Shown here piece by piece: positions 9,154-17,062 of a DNA stretch of 64,000 bases. The stretch's first letter is position 1. Every line of letters starts with the position of its first letter. The stretch comes from CAVVSQ01 sp963848825 (lineage in GTDB: Bacteria > Planctomycetota > Planctomycetia > Gemmatales > Gemmataceae). The position numbers were made by a program, and so were the translations under genes. The stretch lies in contig CAWKFA010000017.1 in NCBI GenBank assembly GCA_963848825.1, positions 372,001 through 436,000 on the forward strand, given 5' to 3'. Below the pieces are notes generated by a model. It saw only the letters and a program-made list of their open reading frames with translations, had not been told where the DNA came from and searched no databases.

Positions 9154-10230
9154 CTAGAAGGGCTCGCCGTGCGTGACGAATGAACCCTGCTCACGACCGT
9201 TCAGCAAACCCTCCTGCTGGATGAAGTGTGCCAGAAAGTGCGTGAACCGCTCGGCACCAGCATGAGTGAGGTGAACCGGGTCCGCGTAATCCTCTGCCTT
9301 CAGGCCACAGTCGGCGTTCTCCATGAAATAACAGGGCACGCCGGCACGTTCGGCCAGCGCCGTGAGCTCGCGGCGGTGTTGGTGGTAAAGGGCGCCGTAC
9401 ACTTGCTGGACTTGCTGGCAGTATGAAGGGAACGTCGGCATGTGCAGCAACACCACGCGACATCCCGTGGACCGCAGGCGTCCGCAAAGAGCTTCAAGCT
9501 GGGTAATGTAATAGGGACTCATTTCCTGATATTTGTAGTAGGCGTGGCTGATGTTCGAGATCAACTCTTGGGCCCGTTGCGGATCTTGCATGAGCTCGTT
9601 ACCTTTGAGATTTTCGCTGACCCAGAACCCGCGTTCATCCACATTCCACATCCACAGTCCAGAGCGCGGCTTGATGTTGGCGTGTACTTCTAAATGGTGC
9701 CGCAGCCAACCCATCCGGGCATGAAGGTCCTTGGCCGGACTCATGAGGTTAGCCAGGTAAAGTTCGCAGTTCTCGGCCGGGCTGAGGTGCTTGGGCACGG
9801 CGGCAGGAGACGGCGTCCGCTGTAGCAGGAAGTATTCATCGGTGAAGACGAAGACCAGCGGAACATTGCCAAGGGTCGGGTTCCGGTCGAGTATATAGTT
9901 AAATGCACCTATTCCCAGGCTGGGATAACCGGCGTTGACGGTGGCGCGTGCCGGTAAGCGGAGTTCGTAGTCCAGCACGGCCGGCACGACTCCGAAGGCC
10001 GCTCGGGAAGTGCCCAGGACCAGGATCTTCGGGTGCGCGTTGCGGACGAGGCTTTGTAGCTCCACCTGGCGGACGCGGTTTTCCATGGAGGAGGGGTCTT
10101 CGAACTGCGGCAACGGAGCGTACAGCACAAACACCAGGTAACTCGTCACCAAAAGTCCAGTCAGGAGCCAGGTTCGGCGCCACGGTCCATCGGGCAACCG
10201 CGCGTTAGAACTGGAAGTAGATAAATCCAC
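9154..10230 (-). CDS. SGNH-hydrolase-like membrane-anchored protein, partner of the MBOAT gene
   Basis: About 358 residues from GTG 10230, which has AAGGAG 9 nt upstream and overlaps the end of the upstream MBOAT gene by 26 nt; an ATG further upstream at 10368 lies deep inside that gene and is unlikely. There is one N-terminal membrane segment (LLTGLLVTSYLVFVLYAPL). The periplasmic part has ILVLGTSRAAFG, matching the block I Ser of the SGNH family, and a late D-P-V-H-L block (DYADPVHLTHAG) supplying Asp and His. Proteins of this type pair with MBOAT acyltransferases to move acyl or acetyl groups onto extracellular polysaccharide, as AlgJ/AlgX and DltD do. Coupled translation supports a joint role. 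Confidence 0.75.
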   Translation of the reverse strand: MDLSTSSSNARLPDGPWRRTWLLTGLLVTSYLVFVLYAPLPQFEDPSSMENRVRQVELQSLVRNAHPKILVLGTSRAAFGVVPAVLDYELRLPARATVNAGYPSLGIGAFNYILDRNPTLGNVPLVFVFTDEYFLLQRTPSPAAVPKHLSPAENCELYLANLMSPAKDLHARMGWLRHHLEVHANIKPRSGLWMWNVDERGFWVSENLKGNELMQDPQRAQELISNISHAYYKYQEMSPYYITQLEALCGRLRSTGCRVVLLHMPTFPSYCQQVQQVYGALYHQHRRELTALAERAGVPCYFMENADCGLKAEDYADPVHLTHAGAERFTHFLAHFIQQEGLLNGREQGSFVTHGEPF

Positions 10231-11638
10231 GAGCGGCTCCTTGTAGCTGCAGAATACCGATGATGAGCGCTGCAAGCGCCACCGAACGTGCCCACCACGG
10301 CAGGCGGGCAAAGACATATTCGATGGAACGGTTCCGCAAGAAATGGTGACCGAGCAGCAACAGGCCAATCAGCACCAGCACGGCCATGGTCTCGCCGTCT
10401 TGCAGGCGGCCCGGCCGCGCGGCCCGAAAGGCCCCCACGGTCATCGATTTGATCAGGCCCGCGGCGGCGGGGAGATTCTGGGCCCGGAAGAAGACCCAGG
10501 ATATGCAAACGAGATAGAAGGTCAGCAACTGCACTCCAAGCCGCACAATCAACCAACCGGCCCACCGGGCCTCCCCCCAAATCCAGCTCGCCAGCCGTTC
10601 CACAATGAGGTAAATGCCGTGGAGCAAACCCCAGATAATAAAATTCCACGACGCTCCATGCCAGAAGCCGCCCAGCAACATGGTAATCAGGATATTGAGA
10701 TAAGTGCGCCATTGGCCGGCGCGATTGCCGCCCAGCGAGATATACAGATAATCGCGCAGCCACTGGGATAGTGAGATATGCCAGCGTTGCCAGAAGTCGG
10801 AGAAACCGCGCGCCGCATAGGGACAGCGAAAATTGTCCGTGAGGACAAAGCCGAAGCAGAGAGCCGTGCCAATGGCGCAGGTGGTGTACCCGGCGAAGTC
10901 GAATAATATTTGGCCGGCAAATGCCAGGGTGCCAATCCACGCATCCGGGAAGCTGAAGCGCGTCCCTGCCGCTGCGCCAAAGACCTTGTCGACAATCGGC
11001 GCCAGGAGAGCATCCGCCAGGGCAATTTTCTGAAAAAGGCCCCACGTAAGCAGGCACAACCCCCAATAGAACTGTAATGGGGTAGCGGTCCGCTCTTCCT
11101 TGAGCTGCGGCAAGAAATCCCTGGCACGAACAATCGGGCCGGCGACCAAGTGGGGAAAGAAGGAGACAAAAAAAGCAAAGTCCAGGAAAGACCGATCCGC
11201 GGCAATTCGCCTGCGATAAACATCAATGATGTACGAGAGCGACTGGAAAATGTAGAACGAGATGCCGACAGGCAGGAGGATATCGATCCGGCGCGTTTCC
11301 CAGGAGATGTTCAGCGCGCCTAGTAAGGCGTCAACATTCTCCATAAAAAAGTTCACGTATTTAAAGAAAGCAAGCAGCCCGATGTTGACTGCGACACTGA
11401 TGATCAAGAACAGCTTCCGCCGACTCGGACGTTCAATGCGGTCGATGAAGAGTGCCAGGCTCCAATCCAGCACTGCCAGGGCAAAAAACAGCAGAATGTA
11501 GGCAGGATGATAACTGGCGTAAAAGAGACAATTGGCGCAAAGCAGCACCCCTTTCCTGGCTCCCCAGCGCATGGGCAACCGGGAGAGAAGCACTAACGTG
11601 GCAAAGAAGACCAGAAACGTCAGGGAATTGAAAACCAT
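10205..11638 (-). CDS. MBOAT family O-acyltransferase (AlgI/DltB-like)
   Basis: Intact 477-residue polytopic membrane protein of the MBOAT family. It has the N-terminal block MVFNSLTFLVFF, the YFVRKY-like segment LPVGISFYIFQSLSYIIDVYR, the RGFSDFWQRWHISLSQWLRDY block, and the catalytic His in MLLGGFWHGASWNFI. These features match AlgI, which transfers acetyl groups across the membrane to alginate, and relatives acting on other glycans. The GTG start of the SGNH-like gene overlaps its stop, so the two form a translationally coupled pair. The acylated polymer is unknown. About 270 bp upstream hold no recognisable gene. Confidence 0.92.
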   Translation of the reverse strand: MVFNSLTFLVFFATLVLLSRLPMRWGARKGVLLCANCLFYASYHPAYILLFFALAVLDWSLALFIDRIERPSRRKLFLIISVAVNIGLLAFFKYVNFFMENVDALLGALNISWETRRIDILLPVGISFYIFQSLSYIIDVYRRRIAADRSFLDFAFFVSFFPHLVAGPIVRARDFLPQLKEERTATPLQFYWGLCLLTWGLFQKIALADALLAPIVDKVFGAAAGTRFSFPDAWIGTLAFAGQILFDFAGYTTCAIGTALCFGFVLTDNFRCPYAARGFSDFWQRWHISLSQWLRDYLYISLGGNRAGQWRTYLNILITMLLGGFWHGASWNFIIWGLLHGIYLIVERLASWIWGEARWAGWLIVRLGVQLLTFYLVCISWVFFRAQNLPAAAGLIKSMTVGAFRAARPGRLQDGETMAVLVLIGLLLLGHHFLRNRSIEYVFARLPWWARSVALAALIIGILQLQGAARGFIYFQF

Positions 11639-11908
11639 CCAGATAATCCAGGACTAGTTCCGCGAATGATTAATATTCGGACAGGGTTACTTAATTCTGG
11701 TTTTTCGCACAAGTGGAGTTGGCGTGGTTCGGAGAAGCGTGCAGGACGCGGCGAGACGAGGACCTCTTGCATGAAGCTTTGATTGGACAGCTATTCGCGA
11801 TTTTATGAAATGAGTCGGACAGCGGGCCCTCTTCGAAGGTGCACCGAGCCTATCAGGCTGTCGAGGGATGATGTGGTCCCTCTCAAGGGTTCATGGGCAA
11901 AATCACAT

Positions 11909-12673
11909 TCATCGGCACAAAGTCAGATATAAGCTTGCCAGGTGATGCCACGAGCTCGTCGGGGCGATCTTGGCCAGAGCTTCCTCCAGCGAATGTTGAG
12001 CATTGCCGGCCTGGCCTGCGAACAATTCCGCCATCCCACGGTTGAACAATACGGGCGCCCGGGGCTCCAGCGCGTCCCATATTTCTCGTGCGGCATCGGT
12101 TTGACCCTGGTGCCAGGCCAGGGCGGCCTTTTCATTCTTCCAGGCGACTCGCCATTCAGGCGGGACCAGAGCGTCGCTGTCGCGAACGAGGGCTTCTGCC
12201 TCCGTGTACTTGCCGGTCAGCCTCAACATACCCAACGCCAGCAGCATTTCCGGATATTGCTTTTCACCTGCCACCTGCTGCGCCCAACTCACCAGGGTCG
12301 GATGGCTACGGCCCGACGGTGTTGGAGCGGGAACATGCTTGGAAGTGTGGAGGATAGACTGGAAGTCACGTACCATTTGCGGAAAGTTGCCAAGTGCAAA
12401 GGCGACGGCCAGTTCAGGCTGGTGATCGGCAACCAGTTCTGGCCACTGAGGCGGCACGGGCCTTTTACGCGCGTTGCCGCTGGCATGCTGAAAATAATCC
12501 ACCGCCATCACGGCCTCCGCCCAGGCCTGGGCGGGATCGGTTAACCGGGCGGGAGCGGCATCGTAAAGGTCAACCTCGGTTGCCACGCTCAAGTCCGCGA
12601 GCCCGTCCGCATGGGCCTGTGCCTGCTTGTTGAGAAAGCCCGCGAGCAATTCAGTGAGCTTTGGCTGCGACAT
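11909..12673 (-). CDS. Tetratricopeptide-like hypothetical protein
   Basis: From ATG 12673 (MSQPKLTELL), preceded by GGGAAGG, the protein has about 254 residues. A longer frame reaches 12718 but lacks a better start. The sequence is helical, with repeated small/aromatic patterns such as LALGMLRLTGKYTEAEALV, AALAWHQGQTDAAREIWDAL and LFNRGMAELFAGQ, which read like degenerate TPR units in the C-terminal half. There is no signal peptide and no catalytic motif. It lies downstream of the Bpt-type gene on the same strand with about 95 bp between. Function is unknown; protein-protein interaction is the likely mode. Confidence 0.6.
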   Translation of the reverse strand: MSQPKLTELLAGFLNKQAQAHADGLADLSVATEVDLYDAAPARLTDPAQAWAEAVMAVDYFQHASGNARKRPVPPQWPELVADHQPELAVAFALGNFPQMVRDFQSILHTSKHVPAPTPSGRSHPTLVSWAQQVAGEKQYPEMLLALGMLRLTGKYTEAEALVRDSDALVPPEWRVAWKNEKAALAWHQGQTDAAREIWDALEPRAPVLFNRGMAELFAGQAGNAQHSLEEALAKIAPTSSWHHLASLYLTLCR

Positions 12674-12767
12674 CTCACAATCCTTCCCAGAATTATTGCT
12701 TGAGGCTATTCCAGTCATCTTTGGGTGGCTGCTAACCTACAACGTGCCGCACGCGGCTAACTTCGCC

Positions 12768-13480
12768 TTAAGTCTCAAAATCTACCCAGGAACCATCGGG
12801 CCGGCGAACTTCATTGGGCCGAAAGTTCGCCTTGTATGCCAGCGAGGGGCACGCCGCAACATAATATCCCAAATAGACATAAGGCAAGCCAGCGTGGCGC
12901 GCCGCTTCCAAAATGCACAATACGTTCCAGATACCCAGGCCGCGGTGGCGTTGCCGGGGTTCATAAAAAAAGTAGATGGCCGAAAGCGAGTCGGCGAGCC
13001 GGTCGACATAGCCTACGCCTACCAGCCGTCCCTTGACGAAATAGCACCATTCTTCCGTGAAGGCGGGGTTGCGCACGAAGGAGTCGACATAACTCGAGGC
13101 ATCCTTGGCGGGGTGTTCAGGCCAACCCTTGTTGTCGGCCTGAAAATCGTGATAGCGGTCGTACAGGTCTAGCTTGCGCACGACACACCAGGGCAGCCGA
13201 TCTGCAACGTCACTTCATTTTGATTGTGGACGAGAGTGCGGCGCTGGCTGCGGTTGGGTTGAAAGCGGCCGACGTCGACGCGCAAGGCCTGGCATTGATT
13301 GCACGTCAAACACCGCGGGCGAAACAGCACGGCCCCGAAACGTCGCCAGCCCGCCAACAGTCGCCGCCGGTATTCGGGACCATCGAGGTCCCGAGCCATT
13401 TCATATTCCAGGCTCCAACTTTCGTCCGGCAGATAACCGCACTGGCTCGGAGGCGCGACATAGCTAAACAGAGATTCCAT
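12768..13480 (-). CDS. bpt: Aminoacyl-tRNA--protein transferase (Bpt / arginyltransferase family), one frame break
   Basis: About 237 residues restored by a -1 shift near 13175. The N-terminus (ATG 13480, MESLFSYVAPPSQCGYL) has the conserved S-x-C-x-Y-L-P motif, then RLLAGWRRFGAVLFRPRC with C-x-x-C-x-x-C (CLTCNQC). The second segment has FVRNPAF, VGVGYVDRL, the acyl-transfer signature FYEP, and the tail LGYYVAACPSLAYKANFRPNE. These are hallmarks of bacterial leucyl/arginyl-tRNA protein transferases that add Leu or Arg to N-terminal Asp/Glu and so mark proteins for ClpS/ClpAP degradation. Leu versus Arg specificity cannot be read from sequence. The C-terminal part is full length, so I consider the gene functional. 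Confidence 0.85.
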
Positions 13481-13531
13481 GCTGGATATGATAAACGGCG
13501 CTGGTGTAAACCGAAATGGAGATTTTGAAGA

Positions 13532-13567
13532 AAGCCGCGATGCGCGGCAGGCTGCGCATCGCGGCTT
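13532..13567. repeat. 14-bp perfect hairpin upstream of bpt
   Basis: Arms 13532-13545 and 13554-13567 (AAGCCGCGATGCGC and its complement) with an 8-base loop. Two further inverted repeats follow in the same gap: 13602-13628, with a single bulge, and 13812-13841 (GCCGAATTC arms). The 624-bp stretch 13481-14104 holds these hairpins and otherwise no gene I can support. No U tract follows, so rho-independent termination is not evident. Confidence 0.6.
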
Positions 13568-14104
13568 CACGAGCTGTGCCGAACGTACTCGGCGTGTTCC
13601 CCCGGGGCCGAGCAAGCTCGGTCCCCGGTCACAAAAACTCCGCTGCGAAGCGCCCCACTGGAGTGGCCGACCCAAAGCACCACTTGATCCAGCGAGTGTA
13701 CGTGCCTCTACCCAGGAGGTCAGGTAGTGCCGGCTTCCCGCAAAATCCCAGCACGCAACGGAGCTTGGCGATACGCATGTGCTCAGCAGGTGAACGATGG
13801 CTGTCTGCATTGCCGAATTCCCGGCTGCGCGCGAATTCGGCCACCCATCAATTCATGTGCGACGGAGCACTAATATTAAGTCCCTGCCGTCATCGATTTC
13901 GATCAGGCGCGGCAGGCTTATAACGAACCCAAAATAAGCTGTCAAGTTTACCACACCGTCTGTCACCGGCTTCTTTGGACGCCTCGTCAAGACAGGGGCG
14001 CGTATAACCCGGAAATCAAAGAATTCCTAGCCCAAATGCAATTTCGTCGCATAATGTTCTGCGGGGCGGCTTGAGTGGAAGCGGAGCAATCTTGAGGTTC
14101 TCTC

Positions 14105-14770
14105 ATGAGTAAAGACAAACAGCTGCGGCAGGTGCTGGAAAGCGGCATCGTGGCGGTAGTTCGTTCCCAGGATAGCGGGCAACTGGTCGAGGTGGTGCAA
14201 GCGCTGGCCGACGGTGGGGTTACCGTCGTGGAAATCACGATGTCGGTGCCCAACGCCCTGGACGTGCTCCGGCAGGTTCGCCAGGCGCTGGGTACTCGGG
14301 TGCTGCTGGGCGCGGGCACGGTGCTCGATACGGAAACCGCGCGGGCGGTGCTCCTGGCTGGCGCGGAATACATTGTTTCGCCCATCGTCAATCTGGACGT
14401 GATCAAACTCTGTCAGCGTTACGATAAGCTCGTGATGCCCGGCGCCTTCACGCCCACGGAAATATTGACCGCCTGGGAAGCTGGCGCCGACATCGTCAAG
14501 GTTTTTCCCGCCGAGGTTGTCGGCCCTGCCTATTTCAAGGCACTGCGCGGACCTTTGCCCCAGATACGCGTCATGCCGACGGGTGGCGTGGATCTTACGA
14601 CGGCCGCCGCGTTTCTCAAGGCCGGCGCCTGTTGCCTGGGAATTGGCAGCCAGCTCGTGGAACCGGAAGCCGTGGTGCAGGGCAATTTCACGCGTATCCG
14701 CGCTCTGGCCCAACAATATGCCGCGATCGTCAAGACATTCCGTGGAGATCCGTCATGCCCTACGATGTGA
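14105..14770 (+). CDS. eda: KDPG / 4-hydroxy-2-oxoglutarate aldolase
   Basis: Intact 221-residue class I aldolase. It cleaves 2-keto-3-deoxy-6-phosphogluconate to pyruvate and glyceraldehyde 3-phosphate, the last step of Entner-Doudoroff and uronate degradation. The catalytic Glu is in VVEITM, the Schiff-base Lys in DIVKVFPAE, and the phosphate-binding loop in MPTGGVDL; GAGTVL is the conserved strand 3 turn. The gene is followed with a 16-nt overlap by a KDG kinase, so the two make a KDG-to-triose module. The start ATG has GAGGTT upstream. The C-terminal tail is slightly longer than in E. coli Eda because of the overlap. Confidence 0.92.
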   Translation: MSKDKQLRQVLESGIVAVVRSQDSGQLVEVVQALADGGVTVVEITMSVPNALDVLRQVRQALGTRVLLGAGTVLDTETARAVLLAGAEYIVSPIVNLDVIKLCQRYDKLVMPGAFTPTEILTAWEAGADIVKVFPAEVVGPAYFKALRGPLPQIRVMPTGGVDLTTAAAFLKAGACCLGIGSQLVEPEAVVQGNFTRIRALAQQYAAIVKTFRGDPSCPTM

Positions 14771-15741
14771 TTACTTTTGGCGAGGCCATGGTTCGTTTGA
14801 GCCCGCCGAATTTCCGCAGGTTGGAACAAGCCTCAAGCCTCGATATGCTCGTCGGCGGGGCGGAACTTAATACCGCGGTAGGCGTGGCACGCTTGGGCCA
14901 TACGGCCGCCTGGGTGTCGCGCCTGACAAATAATCCGCTCGGTCGCTTGATCGCGAACCGTGCCCGCGAAGCCGGCGTCGGCACGGAGCATGTGCTCTGG
15001 ACGGACGAAGACCGCGTTGGCGTCTATTTCTTGGAATTTGGCGCGTCCCCACGCGCCAGCAACGTGGTCTATGACCGCAAAGGCGCGGCCATTGCCAACA
15101 TCCAGCCGAAAATGGTGCCCTGGACCACCGTTTTCGCGGGCGCCAAATGGTTTCATGTCACCGGCATCACGCCGGCCTTGAGCCCGGGCGCCGCCGAGGC
15201 CACGCGCGAGTCCTTGATTGCCGCCCGCGCCGCCGGCCTGCGCACCAGCATCGATCTCAATTACCGTATTAAATTGTGGAACACCGCCGACGCCGGTAAA
15301 TGGATGGCGGAGTTCATGCAATATTGCGACGTGCTCATCACCACGGAGGAGGACACGGAACGGGTCTTCGGCATTACCGGCAAGAATTACGAGGAAGTCG
15401 CCGACAAAACCGCCAGGCGCTTCTCGTTGCCGATGGTGGCCATCACGCTCCGAGAAAATCCGCTCGTCTGGAAGAACTCCTGGACTGCCATTCTTTATCA
15501 AAACGGAACGACTCTGCGCACGAAAACCTACGAGGTGGAGATCGTCGATCGGCTCGGCGCCGGCGATTCCTTTGCCGCCGGCCTCATTCACGGGCTTTTG
15601 GAAAACGATCCGCAAAAAGCACTCGATTTCGGCGTGGCCGCCAGCGCGCTCAAGCATACGATCCCGGGCGATTTCGCCTGGATAACACGCGGCGAAGTGG
15701 AAGCCATGCTCAAGGGGGGCGGCCTGCGCATTAGCCGATAA
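14755..15741 (+). CDS. kdgK: 2-keto-3-deoxygluconate kinase (PfkB family)
   Basis: Intact protein of 328 residues from ATG 14755 (MPYDVITFGEAMVRL), which overlaps eda by 16 nt; a longer frame from 14632 is an artefact inside eda. PfkB signatures are GGAELNTAVGVARLG near the N-terminus and DRLGAGDSFAAGLIHG with the catalytic Asp near the C-terminus. It phosphorylates 2-keto-3-deoxygluconate (KDG) with ATP, giving the substrate of the aldolase next door. Genomic pairing with eda is what favours KDG over other sugars. Spacing to the next gene (nnrE) is 3 nt, so the three genes are probably one operon. Confidence 0.88.
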   Translation: MPYDVITFGEAMVRLSPPNFRRLEQASSLDMLVGGAELNTAVGVARLGHTAAWVSRLTNNPLGRLIANRAREAGVGTEHVLWTDEDRVGVYFLEFGASPRASNVVYDRKGAAIANIQPKMVPWTTVFAGAKWFHVTGITPALSPGAAEATRESLIAARAAGLRTSIDLNYRIKLWNTADAGKWMAEFMQYCDVLITTEEDTERVFGITGKNYEEVADKTARRFSLPMVAITLRENPLVWKNSWTAILYQNGTTLRTKTYEVEIVDRLGAGDSFAAGLIHGLLENDPQKALDFGVAASALKHTIPGDFAWITRGEVEAMLKGGGLRISR

Positions 15742-15744
15742 AAC

Positions 15745-16408
15745 ATGAACCTGACACGCGACCAGGTGCGGGAACTTGACCGCCGCGCCATCGAGGAGTG
15801 CGGCATTCCGGCCCTTTGTTTGATGGAGAACGCCGGTCGCGGAGCGGTAGACGTCCTGGAGGCCCTGGGCATTCACGGGCCGCTGGCAATTTGCTGCGGC
15901 AAGGGCAACAACGGCGGTGACGGGCTGGTCATGGCACGCCACCTTCATAATCGCGGCCGCGCTGTCGCGGTCTATCTTTTTGCCAATCCCGCGGAATTGA
16001 GCCGGGAAGCTGCCGTACATTGGCAGATTGTCTCGCGCATGGCTATCTCGACCCACGTCTGGCGGCCTGAGGCTGACGCCTGGCTGGCCGAACAATTGAC
16101 GAAACCGGAATGGATCGTCGATGCCCTCTACGGCACGGGCCTGGCGGGCCCGGTCAGGCCGCCGCATGATCGGGTCATTGCGGCTCTTGAACGCGAGCCC
16201 GGCTGCCGTCTTCGCCGTGGATATTCCCTCAGGACTCAATGCCGACACGGGGGAGCCGATGGGCGCCACCATCCGCGCTCGCCATACAGCGACCTTTGTC
16301 GCGGGCAAGAAGGGCTTCGCCAACCCGGCGGCGCGGCATTTTCTGGGCAGGGTTCACGTCGTGGACATCGGCGCACCGCGCGAAATACTTTCTGATATAA
16401 ATACGTGA
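15745..16408 (+). CDS. nnrE: NAD(P)H-hydrate epimerase, one frame break
   Basis: About 220 residues, restored by removing one inserted T near 16190. The N-terminal domain starts MNLTRDQVRELDRRAIEE and has the family motifs LMENAGRG, CGKGNNGGDGLV (nucleotide-binding glycine loop) and VDALYGTGL. After the shift come VFAVDIPSGLNADTG and TATFVAGKKGF, ending VHVVDIG. The enzyme epimerises damaged NAD(P)HX so the companion dehydratase can repair it. The dehydratase domain is absent, so this is the stand-alone form. It follows kdgK by 3 nt. Confidence 0.85.
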
Positions 16409-16449
16409 GCAAAATCATCGTAGCCGCGTCGCTAGCCTAATTATTAAGG

Positions 16450-16547
16450 GCGTTCGGAAAAAAAGGGGTCAGACCCCTTGAAGCGAACAGAGTTTTCAAC
16501 GCTTTTGCAGGATACCGAGGGGGTCTGACCCCTTTTTTTCCGAACGC
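16450..16547. repeat. Dispersed inverted repeat, copy 1 (28-bp perfect arms)
   Basis: Arms 16450-16477 and 16520-16547 are perfect complements, starting GCGTTCGGAAAAAAAGG and ending in the inner palindrome GGGGTCAGACCCC; the spacer is 42 bp. The element sits between the stop of nnrE and the start of the GNAT gene. Similar elements occur at 46286-46351 and 49597-49664. It may be a MITE-like or REP-type repeat; the A/T runs next to GC arms could also make it a bidirectional terminator. Confidence 0.85.
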
Positions 16548-16561
16548 ACTAAGGAAATGCC

Positions 16562-17035
16562 ATGATCCGTCCGACGGTCCCCGAAGAAACGCCTGAGCTG
16601 GTGAACTTGACGGAAGCGACAGGGCTCTTCAAGCCTCTTGAGGTCGAGGCGCTCGTCGAGGTCCTTGCCGACTACTTCGCCGGCAATATCGATCTCGGCC
16701 ACCGTTCCATCACGGCGGACCAGGACGGCATGGTATTGGGCTTCGCCTATTACGCGCCCGCCGCGATGACCGATGGAACCTGGTACTTGTACTGGATAGC
16801 GGTGCGCAAGGACATCCAGGCACGCGGTATCGGCACCGAGCTTTTGCGCTACGTGGAAAATGACATCGGCAAACACCACCATGGCCGCGTGCTGTTCATC
16901 GAAACCGGTTCCTTGCCTCACTATGAAAAGACCCGTAGCTTCTATGTGAAGAACGGCTACGAAACGCACGCCCTCCTCAAGGACTACTACGCGGACGGCG
17001 ACAGCATGGTGGTCTATCGCAAGGCGTTCCGATAA
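16562..17035 (+). CDS. GNAT family N-acetyltransferase
   Basis: Intact 157-residue GNAT protein. The acetyl-CoA-binding motif A is WIAVRKDIQARGIGTELLRYVE (V-R-K-x-x-Q-A-R-G-I-G-T pyrophosphate loop), followed by motif B around VLFIETGSLPHYEKTRSFYVKNGYE, which has the Y-x-K-x-x-x-F-Y-x-K-x-G-Y pattern. The substrate amine is unknown. The ATG at 16562 has AAGGAAA upstream. It is a single gene between a dispersed repeat and the CBM9 gene, 27 bp before the latter. Confidence 0.85.
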   Translation: MIRPTVPEETPELVNLTEATGLFKPLEVEALVEVLADYFAGNIDLGHRSITADQDGMVLGFAYYAPAAMTDGTWYLYWIAVRKDIQARGIGTELLRYVENDIGKHHHGRVLFIETGSLPHYEKTRSFYVKNGYETHALLKDYYADGDSMVVYRKAFR

Positions 17036-17062
17036 ACCTTGTGGTGCCCCGGTGAAAGGTAA

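Noticed and set aside
14833..16323. 496-codon open frame on the minus strand across eda, kdgK and nnrE
   Set aside because: It is antisense to three conserved enzymes, has no recognisable domain and has the Arg/Gly/His-rich composition typical of antisense frames in GC-rich DNA.
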